NCBI GenBank assembly: GCA_910586965.1
Contig: CAJUMF010000030.1
Coordinates: 1-41,684 of the forward strand
Length of the DNA: 41,684 nt
From: an uncultured Dorea sp.
GTDB taxonomy: Bacteria > Bacillota > Clostridia > Lachnospirales > Lachnospiraceae
Direction: 5' to 3'
The translations under genes were made by a program, and so were the position numbers. Below are positions 1-7,502 of the stretch, in pieces. How positions within the stretch are numbered: position 1 is the first letter of the stretch; every line of letters starts with the position of its first letter. The notes under the pieces were generated by a model. The model worked only from the letters and a program-made list of their open reading frames with translations. It searched no databases and was not told the DNA's origin.

Positions 1-76
1 CCTCCGTCTCCCTTATGACTTCTTTTGCCTCCGTGCAGATGTCCTCCACGGTACCGGTATCAAAGATTCTGTCCAT
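1..76 (-). CDS. N-terminal fragment of an unidentified protein, last visible gene of the T7SS operon
   Basis: Only the first 25 codons are inside the window; the gene continues past the left edge. It starts MDRIFDTGTVEDICTEAKEV and is preceded by a strong AGGAGG-type ribosome binding site about 5 bases before the ATG. It lies 15 bases after the stop of the 100-residue helical protein gene and on the same strand, so it should belong to the T7SS operon. In Firmicutes T7SSb loci the gene after the small helical helper proteins is often an LXG-type or other polymorphic toxin substrate. That position makes a secreted effector plausible, but the visible residues alone do not identify a family. Confidence 0.6.
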   Translation of the reverse strand, partial: MDRIFDTGTVEDICTEAKEVIRETE

Positions 77-91
77 CCTTTTTTCCTCCTG

Positions 92-394
92 TTATTTTTT
101 AAGCCCCATCTTCGATGATAATGACGCATCCAGATTCTGAAAGCTCTGTGCTGCGTTCTGGATGCTGGAAGTAAACTGCCTGCATGCGTTAGCCATGCTC
201 TTTGCCAGCTCCTTCTCCGCCTCTATCTGCCTGTCTATGGCGTCAAGCATCTCTCCCTCTGACCTGTCCATGCCGCTCCCTGCTTTGGCAAAAGAGGAAA
301 CTGCCGTGTTTAGCTCCCCGTCTATCACGCCGTTGGCTGCCTGCACCATATCTGTTACTTTCTGGTAGTCTATCTTGATATTTGTATCGCCCAT
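92..394 (-). CDS. Small helical WXG100-like protein (T7SS helper or substrate)
   Basis: A 100-residue protein with no signal peptide or membrane segment. The predicted shape is two long helices with a polar middle (FAKAGSGMDRSEGEM, about residues 35-49), as in WXG100-like hairpins, but there is no Trp-x-Gly motif. It sits 9 bases after the 95-residue protein gene and just before the truncated gene at the edge. Small helical proteins in this position are known partners that escort LXG effectors to the T7SSb machine (Lap or YwqI-like proteins). That role is inferred from size and context. It could instead be an independent secreted substrate. Confidence 0.7.
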   Translation of the reverse strand: MGDTNIKIDYQKVTDMVQAANGVIDGELNTAVSSFAKAGSGMDRSEGEMLDAIDRQIEAEKELAKSMANACRQFTSSIQNAAQSFQNLDASLSSKMGLKK

Positions 395-403
395 ATTGCC
401 TCC

Positions 404-691
404 TTAACTACAGGTGTCAATATTGCTGACTGACTCCTGGAAGTTGCTTATGACTTCCTTTTCCGCCGTCTGCATCTGCCTGATGGAATCCTGTATCCTG
501 CCCAATGTCTGGAGCAGCTTTTGCACGTTCGGCGTCACATTGTCTGTATAGAGTCCGCCGCCCTTGCAGTTTACTTCGCTGATCTTACTCTTTATCTGGT
601 CGATTGCAGACATGAAATCTTTTTGTGCCCCCTCAAGGTTCCTGTACAGTGTATTGTACTCCGTATCTGAAACTCCTGTTTTTCCTGCCAT
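404..691 (-). CDS. Small helical T7SS-associated protein (YwqI/DUF5344-like)
   Basis: A 95-residue soluble protein with two predicted amphipathic helices around a Gly-rich turn (CKGGGLY, about residues 42-48). This is the general layout of WXG100-like and DUF5344 proteins. The WxG motif is absent. Two Cys residues are present, one in the turn and one next to the C terminus. It is 11 bases downstream of the DUF5082-like gene and has a good GGAGG-type site. In Bacillus the ywqH-ywqI-ywqJ order puts DUF5082 and DUF5344 proteins directly before an LXG toxin, and this locus has the same order. The family assignment is by size, helical character and neighbourhood, not by a clear motif. Confidence 0.65.
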   Translation of the reverse strand: MAGKTGVSDTEYNTLYRNLEGAQKDFMSAIDQIKSKISEVNCKGGGLYTDNVTPNVQKLLQTLGRIQDSIRQMQTAEKEVISNFQESVSNIDTCS

Positions 692-702
692 TTTCTTCCC
701 TC

Positions 703-1098
703 CTACAGCTTAGCCGCCCATTTGCTCTTCTGCCCCTGCAGAGTATCGTGGTATCTCTCCAGCGCGTCTATCTGCCTCTGCACCTCCGAAGACAGATCCT
801 CTGCCGCAGATATGCCTTTCTTGATGTCATTTCTCACATCCGACACATGTTTCTTTAAGCCATTTGCCATGCCTCCCTCGAACCTGTCCGTTATGACCAC
901 CCTGCCGCAGTCAGAACTGCCGCTTATCTTCCTCTGGACGTCCTGCCATGTATCAATCTCGCCGTCCAGCTTTCTTTTTTTCCGGCTGAGCTTTCTCTTC
1001 ACCTCGTCACATTCCTTCATCTTTTTTTTGATTTTCTCAATCTCCTTTTTCGCCTTTTCCTTCTGCTGTTCTTTCAGCATTTTCTGTTTTTCGTCCAT
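703..1098 (-). CDS. Coiled-coil T7SS accessory protein (YwqH/DUF5082-like)
   Basis: A 131-residue, highly charged protein. Residues 1-50 are a Lys/Glu-rich coiled coil. The second half has the F-x-G-x-x-A pattern (RFEGGMANGLKKHV) followed by a long helix, as in DUF5082/YwqH proteins, which accompany LXG toxins at T7SSb loci. No signal peptide or membrane segment is visible. It starts 14 bases after essC ends and is followed by two more small helical protein genes, so the four genes should share an mRNA. A partner or chaperone role for a secreted substrate is inferred from that arrangement. Confidence 0.7.
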   Translation of the reverse strand: MDEKQKMLKEQQKEKAKKEIEKIKKKMKECDEVKRKLSRKKRKLDGEIDTWQDVQRKISGSSDCGRVVITDRFEGGMANGLKKHVSDVRNDIKKGISAAEDLSSEVQRQIDALERYHDTLQGQKSKWAAKL

Positions 1099-1112
1099 GC
1101 CTCCACTCCCTT

Positions 1113-4100
1113 CTAGGACATATGCCTTGCCACCAGCATCTTTTTATTGACCCCGTTCACATGACAGTACCCGTACTCTGCTTTCCGGTTTTCCTCACGA
1201 ACCCCGCTGTAGTCAAAGACTCTCTGTTCTTTAATATTTCCAAGGATAATGCCTGACTTGCTCTCGCTTAACAGCTCCATAAACCTGCCGGAGCGCATCG
1301 GGATCTTTGGCTCTGATGCTGCAATCACATAGATGCCCCATCTGGATGCCTCACAGAGAATATCCATCTCTTCTGACTTTCCTTCCCTCCCAAGCAGCTC
1401 ATACAGGCTCTGCACAATGTCAACCAGCACATACGCGGGTTCCTCCTGCTGTGCATACTTTTGGGGCGTAAGGGTCACGTCGTCTAATTTTGCCTCCTCG
1501 TAATCTTCTTTTCTCTTCTCCGTCTCCCTTGCGATATCCCGGAGCATGGCGGAGATTTCCTCATAATCCGCACCGTAAGAAAGATTTTCCGTTTCCATGA
1601 ATCCCACGGATGTCCTGCTCTCATTATCGATCAGCCACACCCTGCTGCCCTTTATATGTTCCAGAATACCATGGAGCACGTTCGTCCTTCCGCTGCCCGC
1701 GCCGCCGATGATAAGCCCGGTTCCTTTGCTTACGTCCAGATACTGGACTGCAAGGTCTTCCATCTCAATTCCCACAGGCAGCTTCGTGCGGCTCTCCTCA
1801 TACTGCGGATACTCTGAGAGCATCTGGCAGTACAGCTCTTCCGGCAGTACGGGGATGCCCTGAGCCGGAGTCTCCGTGCTTTTTTCTTTCACGCTCTCGA
1901 TCAGGCTTTTTAGGCTGCGGCTGTAATCAAGCTCCGTCTCGCACGGCACGGGCAGATACAGCTGCATCATATTGACATTTTCCTTTTTTATAAGGCTCCT
2001 TCCCTTTTTATCCTCCGGGAGGGCGTAGTCACTTTTCCCTACAAACGTGCGGTTCTCCCCCGGTTCAAAATTAAACCCGCATATCCTCTCTTTAAAATTG
2101 TTCATAACAGAGCCTCTCATGGCGTTCATCCTTGTCATCGTCACAAGCAGATAGATTCCCAGCCCCGCGCCGTCACGCGACACCTTCTGGATAAAGCTTT
2201 CCGCCGTATCTCCAATCTCCCTTACGGCGTCATAATTGTCGATTACTAAAACGATTGCCTTAAGCTTATCTTTCTGGCTCTGGTTGTATACATGTATGCT
2301 GGGAGCCGCCGCCCTGGCAAGTTTGCGTTTCCTGTCCGTAATCTCCGCCAGGATCAGCTTTTGGAACTTCCCGGTCTTTTCTGTATCATCAAGCCCCATA
2401 TAATCCGCTACATGAGGCAGCCTGCTCAGTGTTATGAGCGCGCTGTTCCCCAGATCCCATATATAAAAATTCAGGCTCTGCACGGAATTTTTCATCGCCA
2501 GCCCCAGCACGATACTCGTCAGAAGAACCGACTTCCCGTACCCGCTGGACGCCATATAGAGGAGATGCCCGTTCTTTATCAGGTCTAGCACATACTCTTC
2601 CTGGGCCTGCTCCTCCGGGATGTCTATCATCCCGATTCCGAGGGTATAATCGCCCTCCCCGAAGGATGCGCTGTCTCTTACTTCCCCCGTATACGGGGAT
2701 ACCAGCATATCCGCAAGGGGCGGCAGCCACGGCTTTATCACTTCCTTCGCGCCCTCTCCTTCATATACCTCCTTAAGATGGCTCACGGTAACGTCAAGCT
2801 GGGTTTTCTTTATCTGATTGCTCTCATCGGAGCCGCTCAAATCCCTGTTGATAAGCTCTCCCTGTCCCAGCGCGTTTATAAGGTACACCCTGTCGTCCTC
2901 CTTATCCTCCGTCTTTTCCTCCCGGCCGTAGGACGCCCCGCTCCACGCGGACTGGAACATCTCGTAGATTTCATTATTCCCCACCTGCAGGTAAGCCCGG
3001 CCCGCCTGTGTGATAAATGCCGCGTCAGGAGTTTTTAGCATCTCCTTGCTGTCCCCTTCATTCTGCACCTTTAAGCAGAGCTTGAACTTACTGTTGGTCC
3101 AGATCTGGTCGTCCACCACCCCTGACGGTTTCTGGGTCGCCAGTATCAGGTGGATGCCGAGGCTCCGCCCGATGCGCGCCGCCGACACAAGCTCCGCCAT
3201 GAACTCCGGCTGCTCCTTTTTAAGCTCCGCGAACTCATCGCTGATAAGGAACAGATGGGGGAGCGGCTCTTCTACCTTTCCGAGCTTGAACAGCTTGTTG
3301 TAGCCGTTGATATGGTTCACGCCACACTCCCCGAAGATTCTCTGCCGCCTTGACATCTCGCTCTTTATAGATGTCATCGCCCGCATACTCTCCGCCTTGT
3401 CAAGGTTGGTGATAGTTCCAAGGAGATGGGGCAGCTCAGCAAACAGGTTCGCCATGCCTCCGCCCTTGTAGTCTATCAGTAAAAATCCTACCTCGTGGGG
3501 ATGAAAATTCACCGCCAGCGACAGGATGTAAGACTGCACAATCTCTGATTTTCCAGAGCCGGTGGTTCCCGCCACCAGGCCGTGGGGGCCGTGGGCCTTC
3601 TCATGGAGGTTCAGTTCCACATAATCCTCCTGCGCCCGTACTCCCAGCGGCACGGCAAGAGATTTGTGGGACTGGTTTTTCCTCCACCTCTCCCTTACGT
3701 TAAGCTCCTCCGGGTGCCGTATCTGATACATCTCGAAAAAAGTGATGCTCTCCGGTATCCTGCTGCTGATCCCCTTCTCATGTATCAGCGCGCTTAAATC
3801 CCTTGCAGAACGCTCAAGGTCTGCCCCTTTTGTGTGCTGGATCTCAAACTCCCGGTTCACCCTCCTGCCCTCGTTAAGGAGCAGCACTCCCCTGTCGGAG
3901 TCCTTGATGATGCACACCGTACGGATATTCTCCGGAAGGCTCGCCTGCCGCTCCGACGTGTAGATGATGGAAAATCCCAGGTTCATCCTCTTATCCTGGA
4001 GGTACTCCATCACCGCATGGTTCATCACCAGTTTCGGCTCGTCGATGATAAAGAGGAGATGAGGAAGGAATACCGTCTCCTGCCGCTCTTCCTCAAGCCT

Positions 4101-5336
4101 TAACTTCCTGTCCTTAAGAATCTGCTGTACACTCCCCAATATCTGGTCGCGGGCCTGCTCGTCCGTGATATCCCCCACCGCATTGATGGCTGTAAGGCGC
4201 AGGTGCGGGTACCAGCGCATATAGTCAAACTCTTCCTTAGACTCCGCCCCGTGGATATGGATGACCTGCAGCTCATGGTAGCTCTGGAAAAATGTAATCT
4301 GCGCCATCAGGTATTTCAGCTGCTCATGGACATTTGCCTTGCTGCCGACGATGCCCAGATGCGCCCTCTTAAGGTCGGCGACAACCGGGAGCCCCTTTAC
4401 CCGCCGATACTCCCCTTCAATCTCCTTCGCCTCATTGACAAGCTCATCCTCCTTAAGCTCCAGCTCCTTTCCCCCAAAGGATACGTCAATCTTTGAACGC
4501 CCCTCATAGTACCCCAGGTTCACGGTGAGGAAATCATCGTCAAGGGCTGTGCGCTCATAGATCCTGCTGCTGTACTGCCCGACCATATCCATGACAGCGC
4601 CAAGAGGCGGCTGCTGATACGCGTAGGCCTCCCGCTCTTTCGCCCGCTCCTCGCGAATCCTCCGCCTCACGCGCAGAAGGTACTCCCCGTATATCTTTTC
4701 TCTCTTCTCATTCTCCTCCTTCCGCTCCCTGCGGTCAGAGAAGAACTTCTGTATGGAAAAGATTACCGTCACCAATGTCATGCCGGCGCTCATAAAGACA
4801 TACGGCCCCCGGTGCATCAAAACGCCCATGGCAATAGTGAGCGCCATCATGCAGACGGGCGGGATGATGACCTGCATAAGGCCTCCCTTTTCCATCTCCC
4901 TCTTCGCAGGCGGCGCGTCAATGGTAATCTTTTTCTCCTCCAGATGGTAGTTCACCCTGGGCGAGCGGGCATAGTGAGGAAACCCCGGGAAATAGTTTTC
5001 TCTTCCCCGCGCCTTAAGAAGGCACGTTTCATACGCCCCTTCTTCTGCCTCCACTTCCAGAAAGCCCTCAAACAGCCTTACCGTAACTGCCCCTTCCGTA
5101 TCTTCCGTGTCAAAGAGCAGCTCATCCCCTGTCATTAAATCTCCCGTTCCGACAGAGAGTACTTTTCCGTTCAAATATACCTTGCTGCTTCCTTCGTCTT
5201 CCGGAATCTTCAAGATATATTTGTCTGGAAATACCAGGAGGCGCGCCGTGATACCTTGTATACAAAGGTCAAAATTCCCTGTCTGTCCGTCTCCGATCCA
5301 TACCTCATCCTTTCTCTCATAGCACAGCGTTCCCAT
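1113..5336 (-). CDS. essC: T7SSb motor ATPase EssC (FtsK/SpoIIIE type)
   Basis: A 1407-residue membrane ATPase that powers T7SSb export. Residues 1-130 match the FHA-like N-terminal region of Firmicutes EssC. Two membrane segments follow at about 153-173 and 179-198, then a cytoplasmic tail with three FtsK-like ATPase domains. D1 has a full Walker A (GTTGSGKSE, about 590-598) and Walker B ending in SDE (about 699-701). D2 has ASSGYGKSV (about 929-937) and a Walker B-like VIDNYD with no catalytic Glu. D3 has GGAGSGRTN (about 1211-1219) with Arg in place of the Walker Lys. So only D1 looks fully catalytic, which is the usual pattern in this family. The start overlaps the EssB stop by one base (TAATG), indicating translational coupling. 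The length is normal for EssC. Confidence 0.96.
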   Translation of the reverse strand: MGTLCYERKDEVWIGDGQTGNFDLCIQGITARLLVFPDKYILKIPEDEGSSKVYLNGKVLSVGTGDLMTGDELLFDTEDTEGAVTVRLFEGFLEVEAEEGAYETCLLKARGRENYFPGFPHYARSPRVNYHLEEKKITIDAPPAKREMEKGGLMQVIIPPVCMMALTIAMGVLMHRGPYVFMSAGMTLVTVIFSIQKFFSDRRERKEENEKREKIYGEYLLRVRRRIREERAKEREAYAYQQPPLGAVMDMVGQYSSRIYERTALDDDFLTVNLGYYEGRSKIDVSFGGKELELKEDELVNEAKEIEGEYRRVKGLPVVADLKRAHLGIVGSKANVHEQLKYLMAQITFFQSYHELQVIHIHGAESKEEFDYMRWYPHLRLTAINAVGDITDEQARDQILGSVQQILKDRKLRLEEERQETVFLPHLLFIIDEPKLVMNHAVMEYLQDKRMNLGFSIIYTSERQASLPENIRTVCIIKDSDRGVLLLNEGRRVNREFEIQHTKGADLERSARDLSALIHEKGISSRIPESITFFEMYQIRHPEELNVRERWRKNQSHKSLAVPLGVRAQEDYVELNLHEKAHGPHGLVAGTTGSGKSEIVQSYILSLAVNFHPHEVGFLLIDYKGGGMANLFAELPHLLGTITNLDKAESMRAMTSIKSEMSRRQRIFGECGVNHINGYNKLFKLGKVEEPLPHLFLISDEFAELKKEQPEFMAELVSAARIGRSLGIHLILATQKPSGVVDDQIWTNSKFKLCLKVQNEGDSKEMLKTPDAAFITQAGRAYLQVGNNEIYEMFQSAWSGASYGREEKTEDKEDDRVYLINALGQGELINRDLSGSDESNQIKKTQLDVTVSHLKEVYEGEGAKEVIKPWLPPLADMLVSPYTGEVRDSASFGEGDYTLGIGMIDIPEEQAQEEYVLDLIKNGHLLYMASSGYGKSVLLTSIVLGLAMKNSVQSLNFYIWDLGNSALITLSRLPHVADYMGLDDTEKTGKFQKLILAEITDRKRKLARAAAPSIHVYNQSQKDKLKAIVLVIDNYDAVREIGDTAESFIQKVSRDGAGLGIYLLVTMTRMNAMRGSVMNNFKERICGFNFEPGENRTFVGKSDYALPEDKKGRSLIKKENVNMMQLYLPVPCETELDYSRSLKSLIESVKEKSTETPAQGIPVLPEELYCQMLSEYPQYEESRTKLPVGIEMEDLAVQYLDVSKGTGLIIGGAGSGRTNVLHGILEHIKGSRVWLIDNESRTSVGFMETENLSYGADYEEISAMLRDIARETEKRKEDYEEAKLDDVTLTPQKYAQQEEPAYVLVDIVQSLYELLGREGKSEEMDILCEASRWGIYVIAASEPKIPMRSGRFMELLSESKSGIILGNIKEQRVFDYSGVREENRKAEYGYCHVNGVNKKMLVARHMS

Positions 5337-6445
5337 TACCTTGCCTCCTCTGTTTCCTCGGTCTCATACTTCGCGCCAAGTTTCTCTATCTCCTGCTCAA
5401 GCGCACTGATCCGTTCCTGTTTTTTTGTGCCGTCCATGGAAGTGTCGCTCTCTAAGATGTCTGCCTCTTTCATATACGCATAGACAAGGAGCTTATCATC
5501 GGATAGCGCCATGGCAATGCTCTCTGCTGTCTTTAACTCTCTTCGTCCCAGATTGATCCAGTAATCCAATTCCCTTTCATTGCTTTCCGTTGACAGTTTT
5601 TCTACGATAGATGCAATCTCCTCCTGCTTTAAACTCTCACTTTTTGCATAGGACACCGCCAGAATATACTTTGTGTTCCGGCTCATGTCCTCTGTCTCAA
5701 GCCCTTCCAGAGCATCTATGCAGCCCACATAATCATTGGCGATATATTCCTCATTTCCACTGATGACCGCCTTTTGCTCCGGGATGACAACTCCCGCGTT
5801 GTAGAATGTATATACTCCAAAACCTGCCGCCGCTATAAGCGCCAATACTGCCACAAATTTCCACATAAAAAATCCGCTCTTTGATACCAAGCGTTTCGTA
5901 GCATTATTCCGTGCCATAAGCTCTGCCTTGCGCCGCCTGATCTCTTCCGCTGTCTCCTTTACACTCTCACACTGATAGATTCCCTGGAACCTCCTTTCAC
6001 CCTTCAGCACGGAGAGTCCGCTTGAAAGTATCTGCTCTACCGTATACCTGCGGCTTAAGATACCTCCCGCAAAGGACTTGTATACCTCCAGGAACTCAGC
6101 ACTTTCTCCCGTCTTTCCCGCCTCATATAAGTCTCTCTCTTTTATGTATACAAGATAGTTTTCATCATAGTACAGGTTGTCCATGGTAAAAGGACAGTCA
6201 TACTTTACATATGCCTCCTCCAGCATCGCGAAATTAATTAACAAGCGGTACTGCATCTCCTTTGGTTCGTCCAGTATCTCCTTTAGATGTTTTTTTCCTT
6301 CTGTATCATATACAAAGCTAATATCTTCTCCTTCTTCCGCATATTCGCAGGAAAGGAAATGTACACCTGCCGCTTTTATTCTTTCATAATCAAAACAGTC
6401 TTTTGCGCATAAGCTTGATTTTTTTATCTTTTCTGCATGATCCAT
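5336..6445 (-). CDS. essB: T7SSb membrane pseudokinase EssB/YukC
   Basis: A 369-residue single-pass membrane protein of the T7SSb core. Residues 1-185 form the cytoplasmic pseudokinase-like region, with the conserved NFAMLEEAY and CPFTMDNLYYDEN stretches. One membrane helix lies at about 192-215, and a helical extracytoplasmic region fills the rest. EssB bridges the EssC motor and the EsaA channel-like component. The chosen start follows AGGAGA by 6 bases and lies inside the 3' end of esaB, giving a 22-base overlap. The stop overlaps the essC start by one base. The order esaB-essB-essC is the classical one. Confidence 0.93.
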   Translation of the reverse strand: MDHAEKIKKSSLCAKDCFDYERIKAAGVHFLSCEYAEEGEDISFVYDTEGKKHLKEILDEPKEMQYRLLINFAMLEEAYVKYDCPFTMDNLYYDENYLVYIKERDLYEAGKTGESAEFLEVYKSFAGGILSRRYTVEQILSSGLSVLKGERRFQGIYQCESVKETAEEIRRRKAELMARNNATKRLVSKSGFFMWKFVAVLALIAAAGFGVYTFYNAGVVIPEQKAVISGNEEYIANDYVGCIDALEGLETEDMSRNTKYILAVSYAKSESLKQEEIASIVEKLSTESNERELDYWINLGRRELKTAESIAMALSDDKLLVYAYMKEADILESDTSMDGTKKQERISALEQEIEKLGAKYETEETEEAR

Positions 6446-6663
6446 AATCTATCTCCTGTATATATATTTGCTTCTTCATAAGTTTGTTCTTCTTTTAATC
6501 TTCTCCTGGTCCTGCCGGATTGTATATAGGCATCATCCCCATATGCAAAATCCGGAAGATTTTCCCTCATGACACGGAGTGTAGTCCCTATTCTCTGTCT
6601 TTGATCCACTTGTACGTCATAGGAGTTATTCTCTGTATCCATAACCGTTATTGTCAGTTTCAT
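6424..6663 (-). CDS. esaB: Ubiquitin-like T7SS protein EsaB/YukD
   Basis: A 79-residue protein with the beta-grasp, ubiquitin-like pattern of YukD/EsaB: MKLTITVMDTENNSYDVQVD, then a helix and strands ending GDRLWIMQKR. It is cytoplasmic and a small essential or regulatory component of T7SSb. The start used is the ATG overlapping the EssA stop (ATGA), preceded by GGAAGAG. A longer open frame extends nine codons upstream, but that extension would lie inside essA and lacks a better ribosome site. The C terminus overlaps essB. Confidence 0.88.
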   Translation of the reverse strand: MKLTITVMDTENNSYDVQVDQRQRIGTTLRVMRENLPDFAYGDDAYIQSGRTRRRLKEEQTYEEANIYTGDRLWIMQKR

Positions 6664-7079
6664 GTTCTCTTCCTTTTTCCCTTCCGCCATTTTTCTATAT
6701 GAAAAAGAATTATTCCTGCCAAAAGCATTCCTATCAATCCGAATACATACACAGAAAGATCCTGATTCTTCTGTGTTTCCAAACCATACTCTTTTTTTAT
6801 TACCTGTGAAGTCTCAGCCTCCATAATTCTTTTAAGAACCTCTTCCCGGTCAGAATTCTTTTCCCGGTTTATTACATCCGCCAAAATCTTTTCTCTCTGT
6901 TCCTCCTTCTGCTGTAATGCCTTCTCTTCCAGCAGGACAGCATCTTCATTGAATACATGTACGCCATATCTATCACATAGAGAAGTGGTTGTTTTTTCCT
7001 GTTGCTGCAAAACGTCCATATCAATCTCAATATCAGAACTTTTTGCCGCACTGCTCTTTATCCTGTTTTCTTCCGCCAT
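6660..7079 (-). CDS. essA: T7SSb membrane protein EssA-like
   Basis: A 139-residue protein whose organisation matches what I recall of staphylococcal EssA. It has an acidic N-terminal motif (IEIDMDVLQQQEK), a Tyr/Asn-Asp-containing stretch (HVFNEDAVLLEEKA), a charged KEEQREKI coiled segment, and one C-terminal membrane helix (about 108-127) followed by a very basic tail. EssA is a T7SSb membrane component. Unlike the staphylococcal protein it has no N-terminal signal segment. Two adjacent ATG codons are possible; the second (7079) leaves a better distance to the GAGGTGG site. The stop overlaps the esaB start (ATGA). The identification is by pattern and position, not strong sequence identity. 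Confidence 0.72.
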   Translation of the reverse strand: MAEENRIKSSAAKSSDIEIDMDVLQQQEKTTTSLCDRYGVHVFNEDAVLLEEKALQQKEEQREKILADVINREKNSDREEVLKRIMEAETSQVIKKEYGLETQKNQDLSVYVFGLIGMLLAGIILFHIEKWRKGKRKRT

Positions 7080-7115
7080 CATCCCACCTCGGATTCCTTA
7101 TCTTTTCTTTCAGAT

Positions 7116-7138
7116 GGACCGGCAAAAGCTGCCGGCCC
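7116..7138 (-). other. Intercistronic RNA hairpin between WXG100 gene and essA
   Basis: A 9-bp stem (GGGCCGGCA / TGCCGGTCC, one G-U pair) with a 5-base loop lies between the WXG100 stop and the essA ribosome site. No U-tract follows, so it is not a normal intrinsic terminator. It is better placed to protect the 3' end of an upstream mRNA segment or attenuate downstream expression. The function is inferred. Confidence 0.65.
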
Positions 7139-7153
7139 ACATAGTACAGACCT

Positions 7154-7432
7154 CTACATCTGGCTTTTCATTTCCTGGTCTGCTTTTGCAAAGTTATCAG
7201 AAATCTGACGCATCTGTGCCGCCATATCCATGATCATCTGCTTCACATCTTTGAGCTTTGGTTCCGCTTCTTCATACTGATCTACGTAACGGTCACAAGT
7301 CTCCGCCTCCCACACATCCGGAAGGCTTTTGATAACCTTTGACATAGCTTCGATACAATCTCCGAACGTCTCCGCCTGATCATCCAATGTCTTTGCTGCT
7401 TCTCCAAGTGCTTCATAATCCACTCTTAACAT
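7154..7432 (-). CDS. esxA: WXG100 family secreted protein (EsxA-like)
   Basis: A 92-residue helix-turn-helix protein typical of ESAT-6-like T7SS substrates. Helix 1 covers residues 5-36; the central turn holds Trp41 in DVWEAET, so the motif here is W-x-A rather than W-x-G. Helix 2 carries the sequence to the C terminus, where FAKADQE is compatible with the YxxxD/E export signal with Phe instead of Tyr. There is no signal peptide, as expected. The gene lies between esaA-like and essA and is flanked by hairpins on both sides, which may raise its mRNA level relative to the membrane components. Confidence 0.9.
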   Translation of the reverse strand: MLRVDYEALGEAAKTLDDQAETFGDCIEAMSKVIKSLPDVWEAETCDRYVDQYEEAEPKLKDVKQMIMDMAAQMRQISDNFAKADQEMKSQM

Positions 7433-7468
7433 GCATTCTTCCTCCTTTGTTTTTCTTCTTTATAACTA

Positions 7469-7487
7469 CATAAAGGCACCCTTTATG
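7469..7487 (-). other. Intercistronic RNA hairpin upstream of the WXG100 gene
   Basis: A perfect 8-bp stem (CATAAAGG / CCTTTATG) with a 3-base loop lies between the esaA-like stop and the WXG100 ribosome site (AGGAGG, 7439-7444). It has no U-tract on the minus strand. A 5' stabilising or processing role for the WXG100 mRNA is inferred. Confidence 0.6.
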
Positions 7488-7502
7488 AAAGTTATCTGTC
7501 AG

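Noticed and set aside
6424..6690. Longer EsaB start nine codons upstream
   Set aside because: It would begin inside essA with no good ribosome site, while the ATG overlapping the EssA stop fits translational coupling and the known YukD N terminus.
7441..7502. Separate promoter for the WXG100 gene
   Set aside because: Candidate hexamers (CTGACA, TATAAA) are 32 bases apart; no acceptable spacing was found. The hairpin is a firmer signal than a promoter there.
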